Shown here in pieces: positions 8,210 through 16,743 of a stretch of 49,746 nucleotides of DNA. A program made the position numbers and the translations under genes. The stretch is from Planctomycetaceae bacterium (lineage in GTDB: Bacteria; Planctomycetota; Planctomycetia; Planctomycetales; Planctomycetaceae), in assembly GCA_021732845.1 (NCBI GenBank), contig JAKFUF010000157.1, positions 1 through 49,746 of the forward strand. The letters are read 5' to 3'. Each line of letters starts with the position of its first letter. Position 1 is the first letter of the stretch. The notes beneath the pieces were generated by a model that ran no database searches, had not been told where the DNA came from, and saw nothing but the letters and a program-made list of their open reading frames with translations.

Positions 8210-9112
8210 TCAGGTCGTCGGCTTGTTGGGATCGTACGGCGGGGGCAGAATTCCGCCGCGGGACTGGTAGTTGGGCTGTCCGCCCCAGTTCAGCTTCCGG
8301 TGCAGGTTCAGGTAGTAATTGCTGCCGGGAACCTTGGCGATCTGCATCCGCACGGCCGCGCGGCGCACATCCACGCGGTCGCCGGAATTGAGCGGCAGGC
8401 GGATCTGGCCATCGACCATCAGATGCACACCGTCGGGAATGTCGGGGACTTCCAGGGTGTAGACACAGTCGGCGCTGTCGACGAGAGCCCGCATGGTGAG
8501 CGCATGCGGACAGATGGGGGTGATGACAAACGCCTGCAGATCCTGGCGAACAATGGGGCCGCCCGCCGACAGGTTGTGCGCGGTGGATCCCACCGGGGTG
8601 CTGATGATGACACCGTCGCCGCTGTAGGTCGTGACCGGGACATCATCGATCGACAACTGGACATCGATCATCTTCATCGCCGCGCCGGAGAGCACCTCCA
8701 CCTCGTTGAGTCCCAGCATCACCTGCCGCTCGCCGTTTTTGCGGATCAGCGCGCATTCGAACATCAGATACTGCAGGATGTGATACTGGCGTTCGGCGAT
8801 CTGTGGCAGAAGGTCGCAGAATTCGGTGGGAGACAGGTCCGCGAGGAAACCCAGGCGGCCGAGATTGACGCCCAGAATTGGAAGCTGCCACTGGCCCATG
8901 TGGCGGCAGGCGCGGAGGATCGCTCCGTCGCCGCCGATCACGATGACGAGTTCAGACTTGGTGGTGGTGTAGTCCAGGCCCCCTTCATCCACGCCGGTGA
9001 CGATCAGGTCTTTGCGGCTGCGGACGATCGGCTCCAACCGTTCCCAGGCGACCTGAACCTTGGGAATGCGGGGGTCGGCCACAATGATGGCGCGAAGGGG
9101 AGTATCGTGCAT
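8210..9112 (-). CDS. nadK: NAD kinase
   Basis: Protein of 300 residues that phosphorylates NAD to NADP in the cytoplasm. The diagnostic GGDG motif is at 60-63 (VIGGDGAILRACRHM) with the catalytic Asp 62, followed by NLGRLGFLAD and the second signature GDGVIISTPVGSTAHNLSAGGPIV, which binds the substrate in this family. Length matches bacterial NAD kinases. The ATG at 9112 is preferred to the TTG one codon upstream. It stands alone, with a hairpin behind it. Assignment is secure from the two motifs. Confidence 0.95.
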   Translation of the reverse strand: MHDTPLRAIIVADPRIPKVQVAWERLEPIVRSRKDLIVTGVDEGGLDYTTTKSELVIVIGGDGAILRACRHMGQWQLPILGVNLGRLGFLADLSPTEFCDLLPQIAERQYHILQYLMFECALIRKNGERQVMLGLNEVEVLSGAAMKMIDVQLSIDDVPVTTYSGDGVIISTPVGSTAHNLSAGGPIVRQDLQAFVITPICPHALTMRALVDSADCVYTLEVPDIPDGVHLMVDGQIRLPLNSGDRVDVRRAAVRMQIAKVPGSNYYLNLHRKLNWGGQPNYQSRGGILPPPYDPNKPTT

Positions 9113-9281
9113 CAATCACCTGTCAGGAAATTCCAGGATGCTGTCAGCGCAGGAGGCTGGACGCTGCGGATGTGTTCGCCAGCATATGCGCCACGGCAGG
9201 AATATGCCAATGCCCGACGCGGCGGCGGCGGATTTTGTGAGGCGACCCCTCAAGCGGTCTGGGCACGACCCAGAAATGCGG

Positions 9282-9317
9282 ACAAGCGAGGCGGGCTGTT
9301 CTGCCCGGCTCGCTTGT
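9282..9317 (-). terminator. Hairpin terminator after the secreted protein gene
   Basis: A 9-bp outer stem (9282-9290 with 9309-9317) and a further GGGC/GCCC inner pairing form a long hairpin 16 bases after the stop at 9334. A strict U-run is missing. Confidence 0.6.
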
Positions 9318-9333
9318 TGCTGGAAGCACTCGA

Positions 9334-9900
9334 TCAATAGCCACAGGGATAGCAGCACCAGAACGGGCGGCTGTGGCATTCCCACTTGCCGGGCCGCAAT
9401 TGGCCATTGTAGTCGTGGCACCAGGCATTGCAGTCTTGCTGATCGGCCGCCCACTTGAAGGGGACCAAGGGCAGCGCTCCAAAGAAGCGGACTGTCGCAC
9501 CCACCGGCTGCAGGGCCGGGTGCATCTCGCAGCCGTAGCGTTCCTGGGGAATGTCTTCAAAGTACAGCGGGTCGTGGCACAGAAGGTAGTGCCGGCCGTA
9601 GAGGGTGTCACAGCGCCATCCGGCGGTGTCGCCGATGGCCGTCGACGGGAAGTGTGACTGCCAGGTGCGCTTCATGTTCTCCGGGACGGTGCCGGAAACG
9701 ATCTTGATCTCCGACAGAGCCTTGGGTGGTTTGACGTTCGGCGGACCGTTGTCGGCGATTTTTTCATCCTGCGCGGTAAAAGCCGCCGGTGCCTGGGCCC
9801 GGCAGTCCGCCGCCAAGCCCAACACAACCAGGCCAAACACCCCCCAGACGCATCGCCGCGAAGCTTCCGTCCATCGCGGCAATTCACGGCAACCCAACAT
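9334..9900 (-). CDS. Secreted Trp- and Cys-containing protein, unknown
   Basis: Protein of 188 residues. A basic start and a hydrophobic stretch (CVWGVFGLVVLGLAADCRAQA, about 17-37) form a signal peptide, probably cleaved after CRA. The mature part has GWRCDTLYGRHYLLCHDPLYFED, then a C-terminal half rich in Cys, Trp and aromatic residues (QDCNAWCHDYNGQ, KWECHSRPFWCCYPCGY). Seven mature cysteines suggest disulfides outside the cytoplasm. No family recognised. Expressed alone, with a hairpin directly behind it. Confidence 0.75.
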   Translation of the reverse strand: MLGCRELPRWTEASRRCVWGVFGLVVLGLAADCRAQAPAAFTAQDEKIADNGPPNVKPPKALSEIKIVSGTVPENMKRTWQSHFPSTAIGDTAGWRCDTLYGRHYLLCHDPLYFEDIPQERYGCEMHPALQPVGATVRFFGALPLVPFKWAADQQDCNAWCHDYNGQLRPGKWECHSRPFWCCYPCGY

Positions 9901-10083
9901 GGTTTCGCCCCCTCAGGCATCCAGACCAAAATCCGCCGGGTCTGAACCGGCCAAGGGTTGGCGGCAGGCAGCCGAAAACCCTGTCAACCCTAATTATCGG
10001 GTTTAACGGCACAACCGCATGACAAGGAAAATCGGCAACGTTCGCGCTGGGGCGCAAACTCCAGCCAGGCCATCTCGGCGGAC

Positions 10084-10587
10084 TCAGCCACGGCTGACGG
10101 TGATCGGCGGCGGCGACTTGAGCGTCTGGAACACCACGCAGTAGCGTTCGGCCAGTTGAATCAGCTTGTCGACCTGTTCTGCCGGGGCGTCCGTGTCGAC
10201 CTGAAACTTGACGCGGATGGCCGTGAAGCCGACCGGTGTTTCGCGGCTGACCCCAAGTGTGCCCCGGAAATCCATGTCGCCTTCGACGGTGACGGTTCCA
10301 CTCCTGAGCGGGATGTTCATCGCCGTGGCTACGGCCCGGAGCGTCACCCCGGCACAGCCCGCCAGCGACTCCAGCAGCATGTCGCCCGCGCAGGCGTCGG
10401 AGCCATCGCCCCCGGCCGCACGATGCAGGCCAGCATGAATCGAACCGCGCGGCGACTGCACGTCGCACGCGATCTCGGTCGGATCAAGCTGGCCCACAAT
10501 GCGAATCGTGACTTGGGCGGTCGCCGGATTCTCCTTGTACTGGGCCTTGAGCGGAGCCTGGAGCGCCCGGAGTTCGTCACCGGTCAT
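10084..10587 (-). CDS. OsmC family protein
   Basis: Protein of 167 residues of the OsmC/Ohr family, cytoplasmic thiol peroxidases and related proteins. The family pattern is visible: Cys 78 in LLESLAGCAGVTLRAVA and the second Cys near the end in LAERYCVVFQTLKSPPPI, the pair that forms the redox centre in active members. The central segment VTVEGDMDFRGTLGV is the usual beta region. It lacks the distinctive Ohr features I would need to call an organic hydroperoxide reductase. It starts 72 bases after the stop of the upstream TlpA-like gene on the same strand, so the two may be co-transcribed, which would fit a shared redox theme. Confidence 0.85.
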   Translation of the reverse strand: MTGDELRALQAPLKAQYKENPATAQVTIRIVGQLDPTEIACDVQSPRGSIHAGLHRAAGGDGSDACAGDMLLESLAGCAGVTLRAVATAMNIPLRSGTVTVEGDMDFRGTLGVSRETPVGFTAIRVKFQVDTDAPAEQVDKLIQLAERYCVVFQTLKSPPPITVSRG

Positions 10588-10659
10588 GATGGATTCCTTG
10601 GGATTTCGACTTCGAACCGTGGGGGTTGGCCCGCAGCGTTACGGAATCAGGGGCACCGC

Positions 10660-11940
10660 CTATTTGACCAGCGACTCCAACTCTTTGCCCAGCAATGTTT
10701 TCAGCTCGCCAGATCGACCCTGATGGACCGCCTGCACCGTCCCCTGCTGGTTGACGACGATGAACACCGGCAGTGCGACCACGTCGCAGGCTTCGGCGGC
10801 GATGCCGCGCGGGTCCAGCACGAGCGTGCTCTGAAAAGGCTGTTTGGCGACAAACTTCTTCACGTCTTCAGGTTCTTCACCCACGTTCACGGCATAAAAC
10901 TTCACTCCCTTGGCCTGGTATTCCTTCACCAACTGGCTAATCGCCGGCATTTCGCTGAGGCTTGGGGCGCACCAGGTGGCCCAGAAGATCACCACCAGGC
11001 CCTTGTCGTCTGGTCCCTTCTGAATCTTGGTCTTTTGTCCGTCAAGCTGCAGAACTTCCAGATCGACCCAGGGCTTGCCTTCCAGCGCTGGTGGCTGCCC
11101 GCCGAGCGTGGCATAGATGTCGTCGACAAAATCCGTCCCTGCGGGGGGGACATAGACAAACGTCGCCGGGGGCGGGGCCTCCATCTGCCACGTGAGTTTT
11201 GAAGTCATCACCTGCTCATAGCTGTCCATCTCGCCCTTGTCGTTCATCCCCAGGTTCACGTTCGTGGTCTGGACGATTCGCTTGAGAATGGGCTGTTTGC
11301 CGAGGGCCATGGCAAATTCCGCCTGGCGATGCCCCCAGTGCATCTTGAAGATCCGGCACGGGATATTCTCGATCGTTTCCTCCCCCGTCACTTCCACGTC
11401 CGAGGCGTGGCTATGAATGTAGTCGGGGAGGTCAGGACGCAGCAGAAGGTCCAGTCCGGTCGTGGCGAGGCTCAGCGAGAGAATCACGTTCCGTCGCAAT
11501 CCCTGACCCTTGCCGAGCATCACCGAGGACGACGCCATTTTTGCGTTGGTCAGGTAGGTGACGACCTTTTCGCCATCACCCACACAGATGAGATCCACCG
11601 TCGGCGGCTGATTGGGCTCGGCGGACTTGGAGCCGAGTTCCACACGGAAATGCCGCGGCGGTCCGCGCAGGACGCGGGCGGTCTGCATGCCAGTGGCGGT
11701 CCCCTGCGGCCCGGTCGACTTCCACTCGGAAGCCACGTCGATCACGTAACCGGGCTGTTCCTTGAGGTAGGCCTGCATGTCGCGAATCGTGGCTTCCAGC
11801 ACCGCACCGCCATGATCGGCAGGGGCAACCACAGGTCGCGGAGCAACCTTGGGGTCCTCGGCGTGAGTTCCACCTTGCAGGAGCAGCAGGAGGCCGACCA
11901 GGGACAGCGTCCAGAGGGTGACAGTTGGATTTCGCGGCAT
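10660..11940 (-). CDS. Exported TlpA-like thioredoxin-fold protein with WCAPS site
   Basis: Protein of 426 residues. Residues 1-27 are a signal peptide. Residues about 45-270 form a lipoprotein-carrier-like domain (IRDMQAYLKEQPGYVIDVASEW, later IPCRIFKMHW), of the DUF2092 type often fused to thioredoxin domains in planctomycetes. The C-terminal 130 residues are a TlpA/ResA thioredoxin fold (VVIFWATWCAPSLSEMPAISQL). The active site reads Cys324-Ala-Pro-Ser327 where the family has CxxC, so the resolving cysteine is lost and a normal disulfide reductase cycle is not possible. The cis-Pro region is present (VVALPVFIVVNQQG). Likely periplasmic; a monothiol or binding role is inferred. Confidence 0.85.
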   Translation of the reverse strand: MPRNPTVTLWTLSLVGLLLLLQGGTHAEDPKVAPRPVVAPADHGGAVLEATIRDMQAYLKEQPGYVIDVASEWKSTGPQGTATGMQTARVLRGPPRHFRVELGSKSAEPNQPPTVDLICVGDGEKVVTYLTNAKMASSSVMLGKGQGLRRNVILSLSLATTGLDLLLRPDLPDYIHSHASDVEVTGEETIENIPCRIFKMHWGHRQAEFAMALGKQPILKRIVQTTNVNLGMNDKGEMDSYEQVMTSKLTWQMEAPPPATFVYVPPAGTDFVDDIYATLGGQPPALEGKPWVDLEVLQLDGQKTKIQKGPDDKGLVVIFWATWCAPSLSEMPAISQLVKEYQAKGVKFYAVNVGEEPEDVKKFVAKQPFQSTLVLDPRGIAAEACDVVALPVFIVVNQQGTVQAVHQGRSGELKTLLGKELESLVK

Positions 11941-12026
11941 GTTCCTACTCCATCAGGATGTACCGATGAGTCAGCCGCTTCCGGCTTCGCTCACGATCAA
12001 TGAACTGCTTGATTCTTGATTCTTGC

Positions 12027-13040
12027 TTACTTCCGACTCGTCAGCCAGCGTTGCAGGTCTGCCCTGGTTTCAAAATCAAAGATTTTGTCACCAAGTTGTT
12101 CCAAATCCGCCAGCGGCAGCTTTTCAATACGACTCGCCAAAGTCTTGCCGATGGCTTCGTGGCCGAATTTGCGTCGCAAAAACTGCAGGGCCATTGCAGC
12201 GCGTCCCTGCTCAAGTCCCTGCTCAAGTCCCTTTTCCAAGCCTTCAGCTCGTCCCTCCTGTCGCGCCTCCTCGACGAAGCTCTTCACGAGATCCTCCCCT
12301 TCTGGAAATGCCTGATGCAGCGCCGCCCCCAGTTGCTCGGCGTTCAGCATGCGGGTGGACGCGAGATATTGGAAGATCGGCTCCATGGATTTTAGCTGTG
12401 TCGCCAGTTCCAGCGGGAGTTGAGCCAACAGATTTGGCAATTCGGCCTGAAAAGCCTCGTCGGGCTGATAAGCCCAGTGGAGCAGGTTGAGGGCGACGCG
12501 AGTCCAAGGATCGCCGGCGATCTCTGTGTCGGACTGGGCTGAAATGTCCAGCAGCCGATATTCAAACTGCGGGACAAACCGCAGAAGTGCCGCGGGGATT
12601 TCTCCAAACTGGTCAGCAAACTGGCATGAGTCTCGCCATACGGACTTCCCGTGGTACAGCACCAGCGGGATAACAATTGGCAATGGCAGCTTGCCGTGTT
12701 TCAGGTGCTCCGTCCAGCATTGCTGCTGATATTGCAGGAGTTGCAGCCGCACCTTGCCGTCTGGCTCGCTCTTATGCTCAATCAGCAACAGCACAAAAAT
12801 CTGGTATTTTGAGGTGCGTCGGCGCTGCTTTTCGGCCCACTCACAGTGAAACAGGCAGTCCGCGAAATACTCCTTCAAATTCGCGTCCACCCATGAGCCA
12901 CGGGCAGGTTTCAGCGTCGAGATGTCGAGCAGTTCCACCACGTCCTGCGGCAGATACTCCCGCACGAGGCTTTGAGCGCTCTCCCGCCGCGAAATCGTTT
13001 CCTTCGCGAACCGGTCGTGGGGATGTTGGACATCGGACAT
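12027..13040 (-). CDS. Rpn/YhgA-type putative transposase-nuclease
   Basis: Protein of 337 residues of the Rpn (recombination-promoting nuclease, Transposase_31) family, PD-(D/E)xK fold DNA endonucleases. Family landmarks: HDRFAKETISRRESAQSLVREYL at the N-terminus, a probable active site Asp 61 (YFADCLF) and Glu 88-x-Lys 90 (LLLIEHKS), and the conserved LPIVIPLVLYHG strand. The C-terminus has the usual tract EGRAEGLEKGLEQGLEQG followed by a DUF4351-like tail (LADLEQLGDKIFDFETRADL). All predicted catalytic residues are present. The gene starts only 12 bases after the ilvE stop on the same strand, so it may ride on the ilvE transcript. These genes are usually mobile and not tied to a pathway. 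Confidence 0.85.
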   Translation of the reverse strand: MSDVQHPHDRFAKETISRRESAQSLVREYLPQDVVELLDISTLKPARGSWVDANLKEYFADCLFHCEWAEKQRRRTSKYQIFVLLLIEHKSEPDGKVRLQLLQYQQQCWTEHLKHGKLPLPIVIPLVLYHGKSVWRDSCQFADQFGEIPAALLRFVPQFEYRLLDISAQSDTEIAGDPWTRVALNLLHWAYQPDEAFQAELPNLLAQLPLELATQLKSMEPIFQYLASTRMLNAEQLGAALHQAFPEGEDLVKSFVEEARQEGRAEGLEKGLEQGLEQGRAAMALQFLRRKFGHEAIGKTLASRIEKLPLADLEQLGDKIFDFETRADLQRWLTSRK

Positions 13041-13052
13041 TCAATCACCCGC

Positions 13053-13910
13053 TCATCCACCGCGCTTGAGCGTCTGAAACCTGGCCAGCAAATCCTTGGT
13101 CACCGGTCCCGGCTTCCCATCGCCGATCGTGCGCCCGTCCAGACTCGTTACGGGGATGACTTCCGCTGCGGTGCCGGTCAGGAAACATTCGTCAGCCACG
13201 TAGAGGTCGTGCCGGGTAAGGGGCAGTTCCTGAACTTCAATGCCTGCGGCGCGGGCCAGCTTCATGACGGCACCGCGTGTAATTCCTTCCAGGATACCGG
13301 ATTCCGCCGACGGCGTCATGAGGACGTTGTGCTTGACGATGAAGATGTTGTCGCCCGTGCATTCGGCCACTTCGCCCTTGTGGTTCAGCATCAGGGCTTC
13401 GACGCAGCCAGCGTCGGCGCCTTCAATCTTGGCCATGATGTTGTTCAGGTAGTTCAGCGATTTGATCCGCGGGCTGAGCGCCTGTGGGTGGTTGCGGATC
13501 GTGCTGGCGGTGACCAGTTTCATCCCCTTTTCGTAGGTTTCCGTGGGGTAGAGCGTGATCGTGTCGGCGATGATGATGATCTGCGGATCGCTGGTCCGCT
13601 TGGGGTCGAGCCCGAGGTAGCCCGCACCGCGGGTGATCACCAGGCGGACGTAACCGTCGTCCAGCTTGTTCGCCGCCACGGTCTCTTCCGTGGCCTTGGA
13701 AAGTGCGGCTGGGGAGAGGGGGATTTCCAGCCGGATCGCCTTGGCGCTTTCGTACAGCCGGTCGATGTGTTCCTTCAGCAGGAAGACCCGCCCGCTGTAA
13801 ACGCGAATTCCCTCGAAGACGCCGTCGCCGTACAGCAGTCCATGGTCGAAAACGCTGATCATCGCCTGCTCTTTGTCAAAGAGCTTGCCGGAAATGTAGA
13901 CCTTGCTCAT
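13053..13910 (-). CDS. ilvE: Branched-chain amino acid aminotransferase
   Basis: Protein of 285 residues, fold-type IV PLP enzyme that carries out the last step of Leu, Ile and Val synthesis. The PLP-binding lysine is Lys 150 in SPRIKSLNYLNNI. Other family marks: FDHGLLYGDGVFEGIR (21-36), GYVRLVITRGAGYLGLDP, EALMLNHKGEVAECTGDNIF and the C-terminal ADECFLTGTAAEVIPV. Length is that of short bacterial IlvE proteins. The ATG at 13910 is chosen because homology begins there; the frame stays open about 430 bases further upstream by chance. D-amino acid aminotransferase is a related alternative, but the sequence fits IlvE better. Confidence 0.93.
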   Translation of the reverse strand: MSKVYISGKLFDKEQAMISVFDHGLLYGDGVFEGIRVYSGRVFLLKEHIDRLYESAKAIRLEIPLSPAALSKATEETVAANKLDDGYVRLVITRGAGYLGLDPKRTSDPQIIIIADTITLYPTETYEKGMKLVTASTIRNHPQALSPRIKSLNYLNNIMAKIEGADAGCVEALMLNHKGEVAECTGDNIFIVKHNVLMTPSAESGILEGITRGAVMKLARAAGIEVQELPLTRHDLYVADECFLTGTAAEVIPVTSLDGRTIGDGKPGPVTKDLLARFQTLKRGG

Positions 13911-14067
13911 GGCGAAAACTGTCGAGGGAATGGGGATCCGGCAATTTGAACTGCCGTTCTGTGGATGCTGTGCAAAAACGGAGTGGCAATTGTTGCTTCC
14001 CCCGTCGCTCAAGTCGAGGGGAGTGCAATCTTGATCCGGCGCAATCCGCCGCGGCGTAGAAACGAGA

Positions 14068-14101
14068 AAAGACTCCTGGTCCATCGGAACCAGGAGTCTT
14101 T
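14068..14101. terminator. Bidirectional hairpin terminator
   Basis: A perfect 13-bp stem (14068-14080 with 14089-14101) with A-rich left and T-rich right base. In the minus-strand sense it lies 54 bases after the ROK kinase stop and is followed by TTTTC, so it should end that transcript before ilvE. Confidence 0.8.
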
Positions 14102-14155
14102 GAGCCACGCCATCGAAGATTTGTTCGCGAAAATCTATCCGTGAATGTTGCCGGG

Positions 14156-14818
14156 CTACATATTGGCGTCTTTGTCCCACAGCCGGAAGCCACCGATGAA
14201 GGCGTGCTTGTTGTCGCCCAGCCGCGCGCCCTGGGGCAGTTCCAGCAGTTTGCGGGCGTTGCCGCCGCCCAGCACGACGTAATCGGCGATAAACGCGTTC
14301 TTCAGCAGGCCGACCACTTCCTTGACCGATTCGCGCCACTTGGCTTTGCCGCGTTCTTCCATCCCGCGGACACCCACGTATTCCTCGTAGCTCTTCTTCT
14401 TCTTGTAGGGGAGGTGGCCCAGTTCCAGCGGAGCGATCACGCCATCAATGACCAGCGCCGTTCCCAGGCCGGTTCCCAGCCCCAGAAACAGCATCCGACC
14501 GCCGTCGTAGGCACCCAGCGCCTGCATGGCCGCGTCGTTGATGATTTTGACGGGTTTGCCGAAGGCCGCCGCGAAGTCGTAGCCCACCCAGCCGGGAGGC
14601 AGGTTCTTGGGTTCGAGGATCAGCTTTCCATTGACCACCGGACCGGGATAGCCGATGGAAATGGCATCGAACTCCCAGTCTTTGGTGGCGGCTTTGACCG
14701 ACTCAACCATTCGCGCGGCCGACATTTCCGGCCCCGATGGAATTTTCACCGGATCGGCCTTGCCGGTTACCAGCACCTTGACGTTTGTGCCACCAACGTC
14801 GATCACGAGCACCTTCAT
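14156..14818 (-). CDS. ROK-family sugar kinase (polyphosphate glucokinase-like)
   Basis: Protein of 220 residues. The ASKHA phosphate motif MKVLVIDVGGTNVKVLV is at the very N-terminus, with a second glycine-rich motif GLGTGLGTALVIDG and the ROK-type LELGHLPY, plus a third VVLGGGNARKL near the end. The short length and lack of the ROK zinc-finger motif resemble polyphosphate/ATP glucokinases. Probable reaction: phosphorylation of glucose or a related sugar. IINDAAMQALGAY contains the expected catalytic Asp (NDA). The ATG at 14818 is chosen because the phosphate-binding strand starts there. It is a single gene with a terminator behind it, divergent from hpt. Confidence 0.85.
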   Translation of the reverse strand: MKVLVIDVGGTNVKVLVTGKADPVKIPSGPEMSAARMVESVKAATKDWEFDAISIGYPGPVVNGKLILEPKNLPPGWVGYDFAAAFGKPVKIINDAAMQALGAYDGGRMLFLGLGTGLGTALVIDGVIAPLELGHLPYKKKKSYEEYVGVRGMEERGKAKWRESVKEVVGLLKNAFIADYVVLGGGNARKLLELPQGARLGDNKHAFIGGFRLWDKDANM

Positions 14819-15029
14819 CGTTCTCCCCCAGTTCAGCGCCAGGTCAATGCCGGTTGGCAGTTTGGTTCTTGAAAGCAGCCTCTCATGATTCCAGTACACC
14901 GACAGTGGAGCCCAGTGAGCGCCAGTGAGCAGTTCCACGACAGGTGTACCGAAATCACGCAACCAGATTCTACACGACTATACTACTCTGCGAATCGGAC
15001 CGTGCTTGGAATTCCAAAAGGATCTTCCC

Positions 15030-15593
15030 GTGGACCGCATTGATGTTCTCATTTCCGCGGAGCAGATCCGGACAGCCGTCAACCGCGTGGCTCAACAGAT
15101 CTCCACCGACTACCACAACCGGCCGCTGACCATTCTGGGCGTGATGACCGGCAGCTTGATGTTTCTCGCCGACCTGATCCGCCAGCTCGACATGCCGCTG
15201 CAAGTGGGGATGATCCAGGCGTCCAGCTACCGTGGCACTCAAACGACCCCCGGAACGCTCCGCATCAATGCGGATTTTCTCCCTCGGCTGGAGGACCGCG
15301 ATGTCCTTCTGCTCGACGATATCTTTGACACAGGCCAGACATTGAGCGCCCTCTGCACGCATCTGGCTGCCCCTGCGGTTCCCTCCGCGTCGCCTGGTAA
15401 ACCACGCAGCCTAAAAGCGGCCGTCCTGCTGTGGAAAGAGGGCCGGCAGACGGTCACAATGCAGCCGGACTACTTTGGCTTCCGCATTCCCGACCAGTTT
15501 GTGGTGGGCTATGGTCTCGATTTCAACAACGAATACCGGCATCTGCCGTATGTTGGCGTGGTGCATCCGGTGACACCGTTGCCCGTGGCTTAA
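15030..15593 (+). CDS. hpt: Hypoxanthine phosphoribosyltransferase
   Basis: Protein of 187 residues, purine salvage enzyme converting hypoxanthine or guanine plus PRPP to IMP or GMP. The PRPP-binding signature is at 91-105 (DVLLLDDIFDTGQTL). Also visible: the flexible-loop segment QASSYRGTQTT, LGVMTGSLMFLADL near residue 40, and the C-terminal VVGYGLDFNNEYRHLPYVGV typical of HPRT. The GTG at 15030 is preferred because it gives the family length and has an AAGGA-like box at about -9; an in-frame start at 14925 would add 35 unconserved residues. Confidence 0.93.
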   Translation: MDRIDVLISAEQIRTAVNRVAQQISTDYHNRPLTILGVMTGSLMFLADLIRQLDMPLQVGMIQASSYRGTQTTPGTLRINADFLPRLEDRDVLLLDDIFDTGQTLSALCTHLAAPAVPSASPGKPRSLKAAVLLWKEGRQTVTMQPDYFGFRIPDQFVVGYGLDFNNEYRHLPYVGVVHPVTPLPVA

Positions 15594-15807
15594 TCGTCAG
15601 AATTCGTGCCGAACGCTCTGGTTTCGCAAATTGTCACCGAATGAAGATTCGCCAGCTTTCGAGTGGAATCGGGTTTCAGCGCGCGTCTATACTGGTCGAT
15701 AGCAACACGCATGGTTCCGTTCGGCTCCCGCGTGGACCGCTCGCCGCCCTTCGCGGTGCGATCTCGGGCAGGCCACATTGGCTGCTCACTCTGGGATGGA
15801 CTTCACG

Positions 15808-15987
15808 ATGCCAAAGAAGCTGATTTTCGCCTCGGCAGGAGCCGCCGGGATTGTCGCGCTGCTGGCGGTTCTGGACATGGTCCTCAAGGTTCCCTTTCGG
15901 GGAGCCATGGTGCTGGACATCATGTTTCTCGTGGCCGCCGGGGTCATCCTCTACATGTCGTTCGACACCTTTCGCGAACTCAACTAA
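15808..15987 (+). CDS. Small two-helix membrane protein
   Basis: Protein of 59 residues, nearly all of it two hydrophobic helices: MPKKLIFASAGAAGIVALLAVLDMV and GAMVLDIMFLVAAGVILYMS, ending in charged FDTFRELN. The ATG at 15808 follows a basic start (MPKK) and is preferred to in-frame starts at 15796 and 15778. It lies 79 bases before the next membrane protein gene, on the same strand, and the two are probably an operon. No family recognised. Confidence 0.65.
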   Translation: MPKKLIFASAGAAGIVALLAVLDMVLKVPFRGAMVLDIMFLVAAGVILYMSFDTFRELN

Positions 15988-16066
15988 CCGCCCGGCACGA
16001 TTTCGGCACTGCCTTCCGAGAGCCACGGCTCTCGCGGATTCACGCTCTTAAATTTGGAGACTCAAC

Positions 16067-16561
16067 GTGAGTCGGATGCAACTTGTGCTCGTCTCTCTCG
16101 TTCCGGCCTTCAGCGGCTTGGCGCTGGCCGCAATCTGCGGCATGTCGTTCCTGTCGTATGCCGACCAGTCGCCGATGATGTTCAAGCTCGTCGGGGTGAT
16201 GGGCCTGCTGCTGGGGATGGTTGGCGTGCTGATGCCGCCCGCCTTCTGGCTGATGGGGGCTCCACCCCGCGCTGCCGCCCCCGCCAAAGAAGCGACCAAG
16301 GGAAAAGACAAAGGAAAGTCCGCCGATCAGGACAAAGACGACGAGGACGCGGAAGAGGCTGTCTCGGGCACCATGGACGCGGATGGCGTCGAATTTGCCA
16401 GCGAGGGCGATGCGGATGTCTTCGCCGAAACCGACACCGGCCTCGAAGTTTTCGACGACGACTCCCTGGTCTCTGGCTCCGAAGAATTCGTAGCCGAAGA
16501 AGAAGTGGAAGAAGAGTTCGAAGAAGAGGAAGAGGCTCCTAAAAAGAAGAAGAAACGCTGA
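16067..16561 (+). CDS. Membrane protein with acidic tail
   Basis: Protein of 164 residues. Two hydrophobic helices (about 5-28 and 37-62, SYADQSPMMF between) are followed by a short Ala/Lys-rich linker and then about 85 residues dominated by Asp and Glu, ending in a basic KKKKKR. The charged tail must be cytoplasmic or periplasmic and unstructured. Start is GTG at 16067; an ATG at 16076 is an alternative. Likely partner of the 59-residue membrane protein just upstream. No function can be assigned. Confidence 0.7.
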   Translation: MSRMQLVLVSLVPAFSGLALAAICGMSFLSYADQSPMMFKLVGVMGLLLGMVGVLMPPAFWLMGAPPRAAAPAKEATKGKDKGKSADQDKDDEDAEEAVSGTMDADGVEFASEGDADVFAETDTGLEVFDDDSLVSGSEEFVAEEEVEEEFEEEEEAPKKKKKR

Positions 16562-16655
16562 ACTCGCGAGCGGAGCAGCCCGCCAGCGGACCAAGAAAGT
16601 GGCTTGCCACTGGTCCGCGACAGGGCTGCGGGAGCGAGCAAAAAAGCAGGAGTAG

Positions 16656-16711
16656 ATCACGAATCAACCTTGAAGACGGCCATTGAGGCCGATTCGCCGT
16701 TGATTCGTGAT
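16656..16711. terminator. Long hairpin between convergent genes
   Basis: A perfect 13-bp stem (16656-16668 with 16699-16711), with further GGCC/GGCC pairing inside, sits between the converging acidic-tail gene and the Gfo/Idh/MocA gene. T-rich sequence follows in the + sense (TTTCGCTTTTG), so it could terminate both. Confidence 0.65.
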
Positions 16712-16743
16712 TTCGCTTTTGATGGGCCAGACTTTTCCCGCTG

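Noticed and set aside
8168-9340. A 390-residue open frame on the plus strand
   Set aside because: Shadow of nadK, which has the GGDG motif on the other strand.
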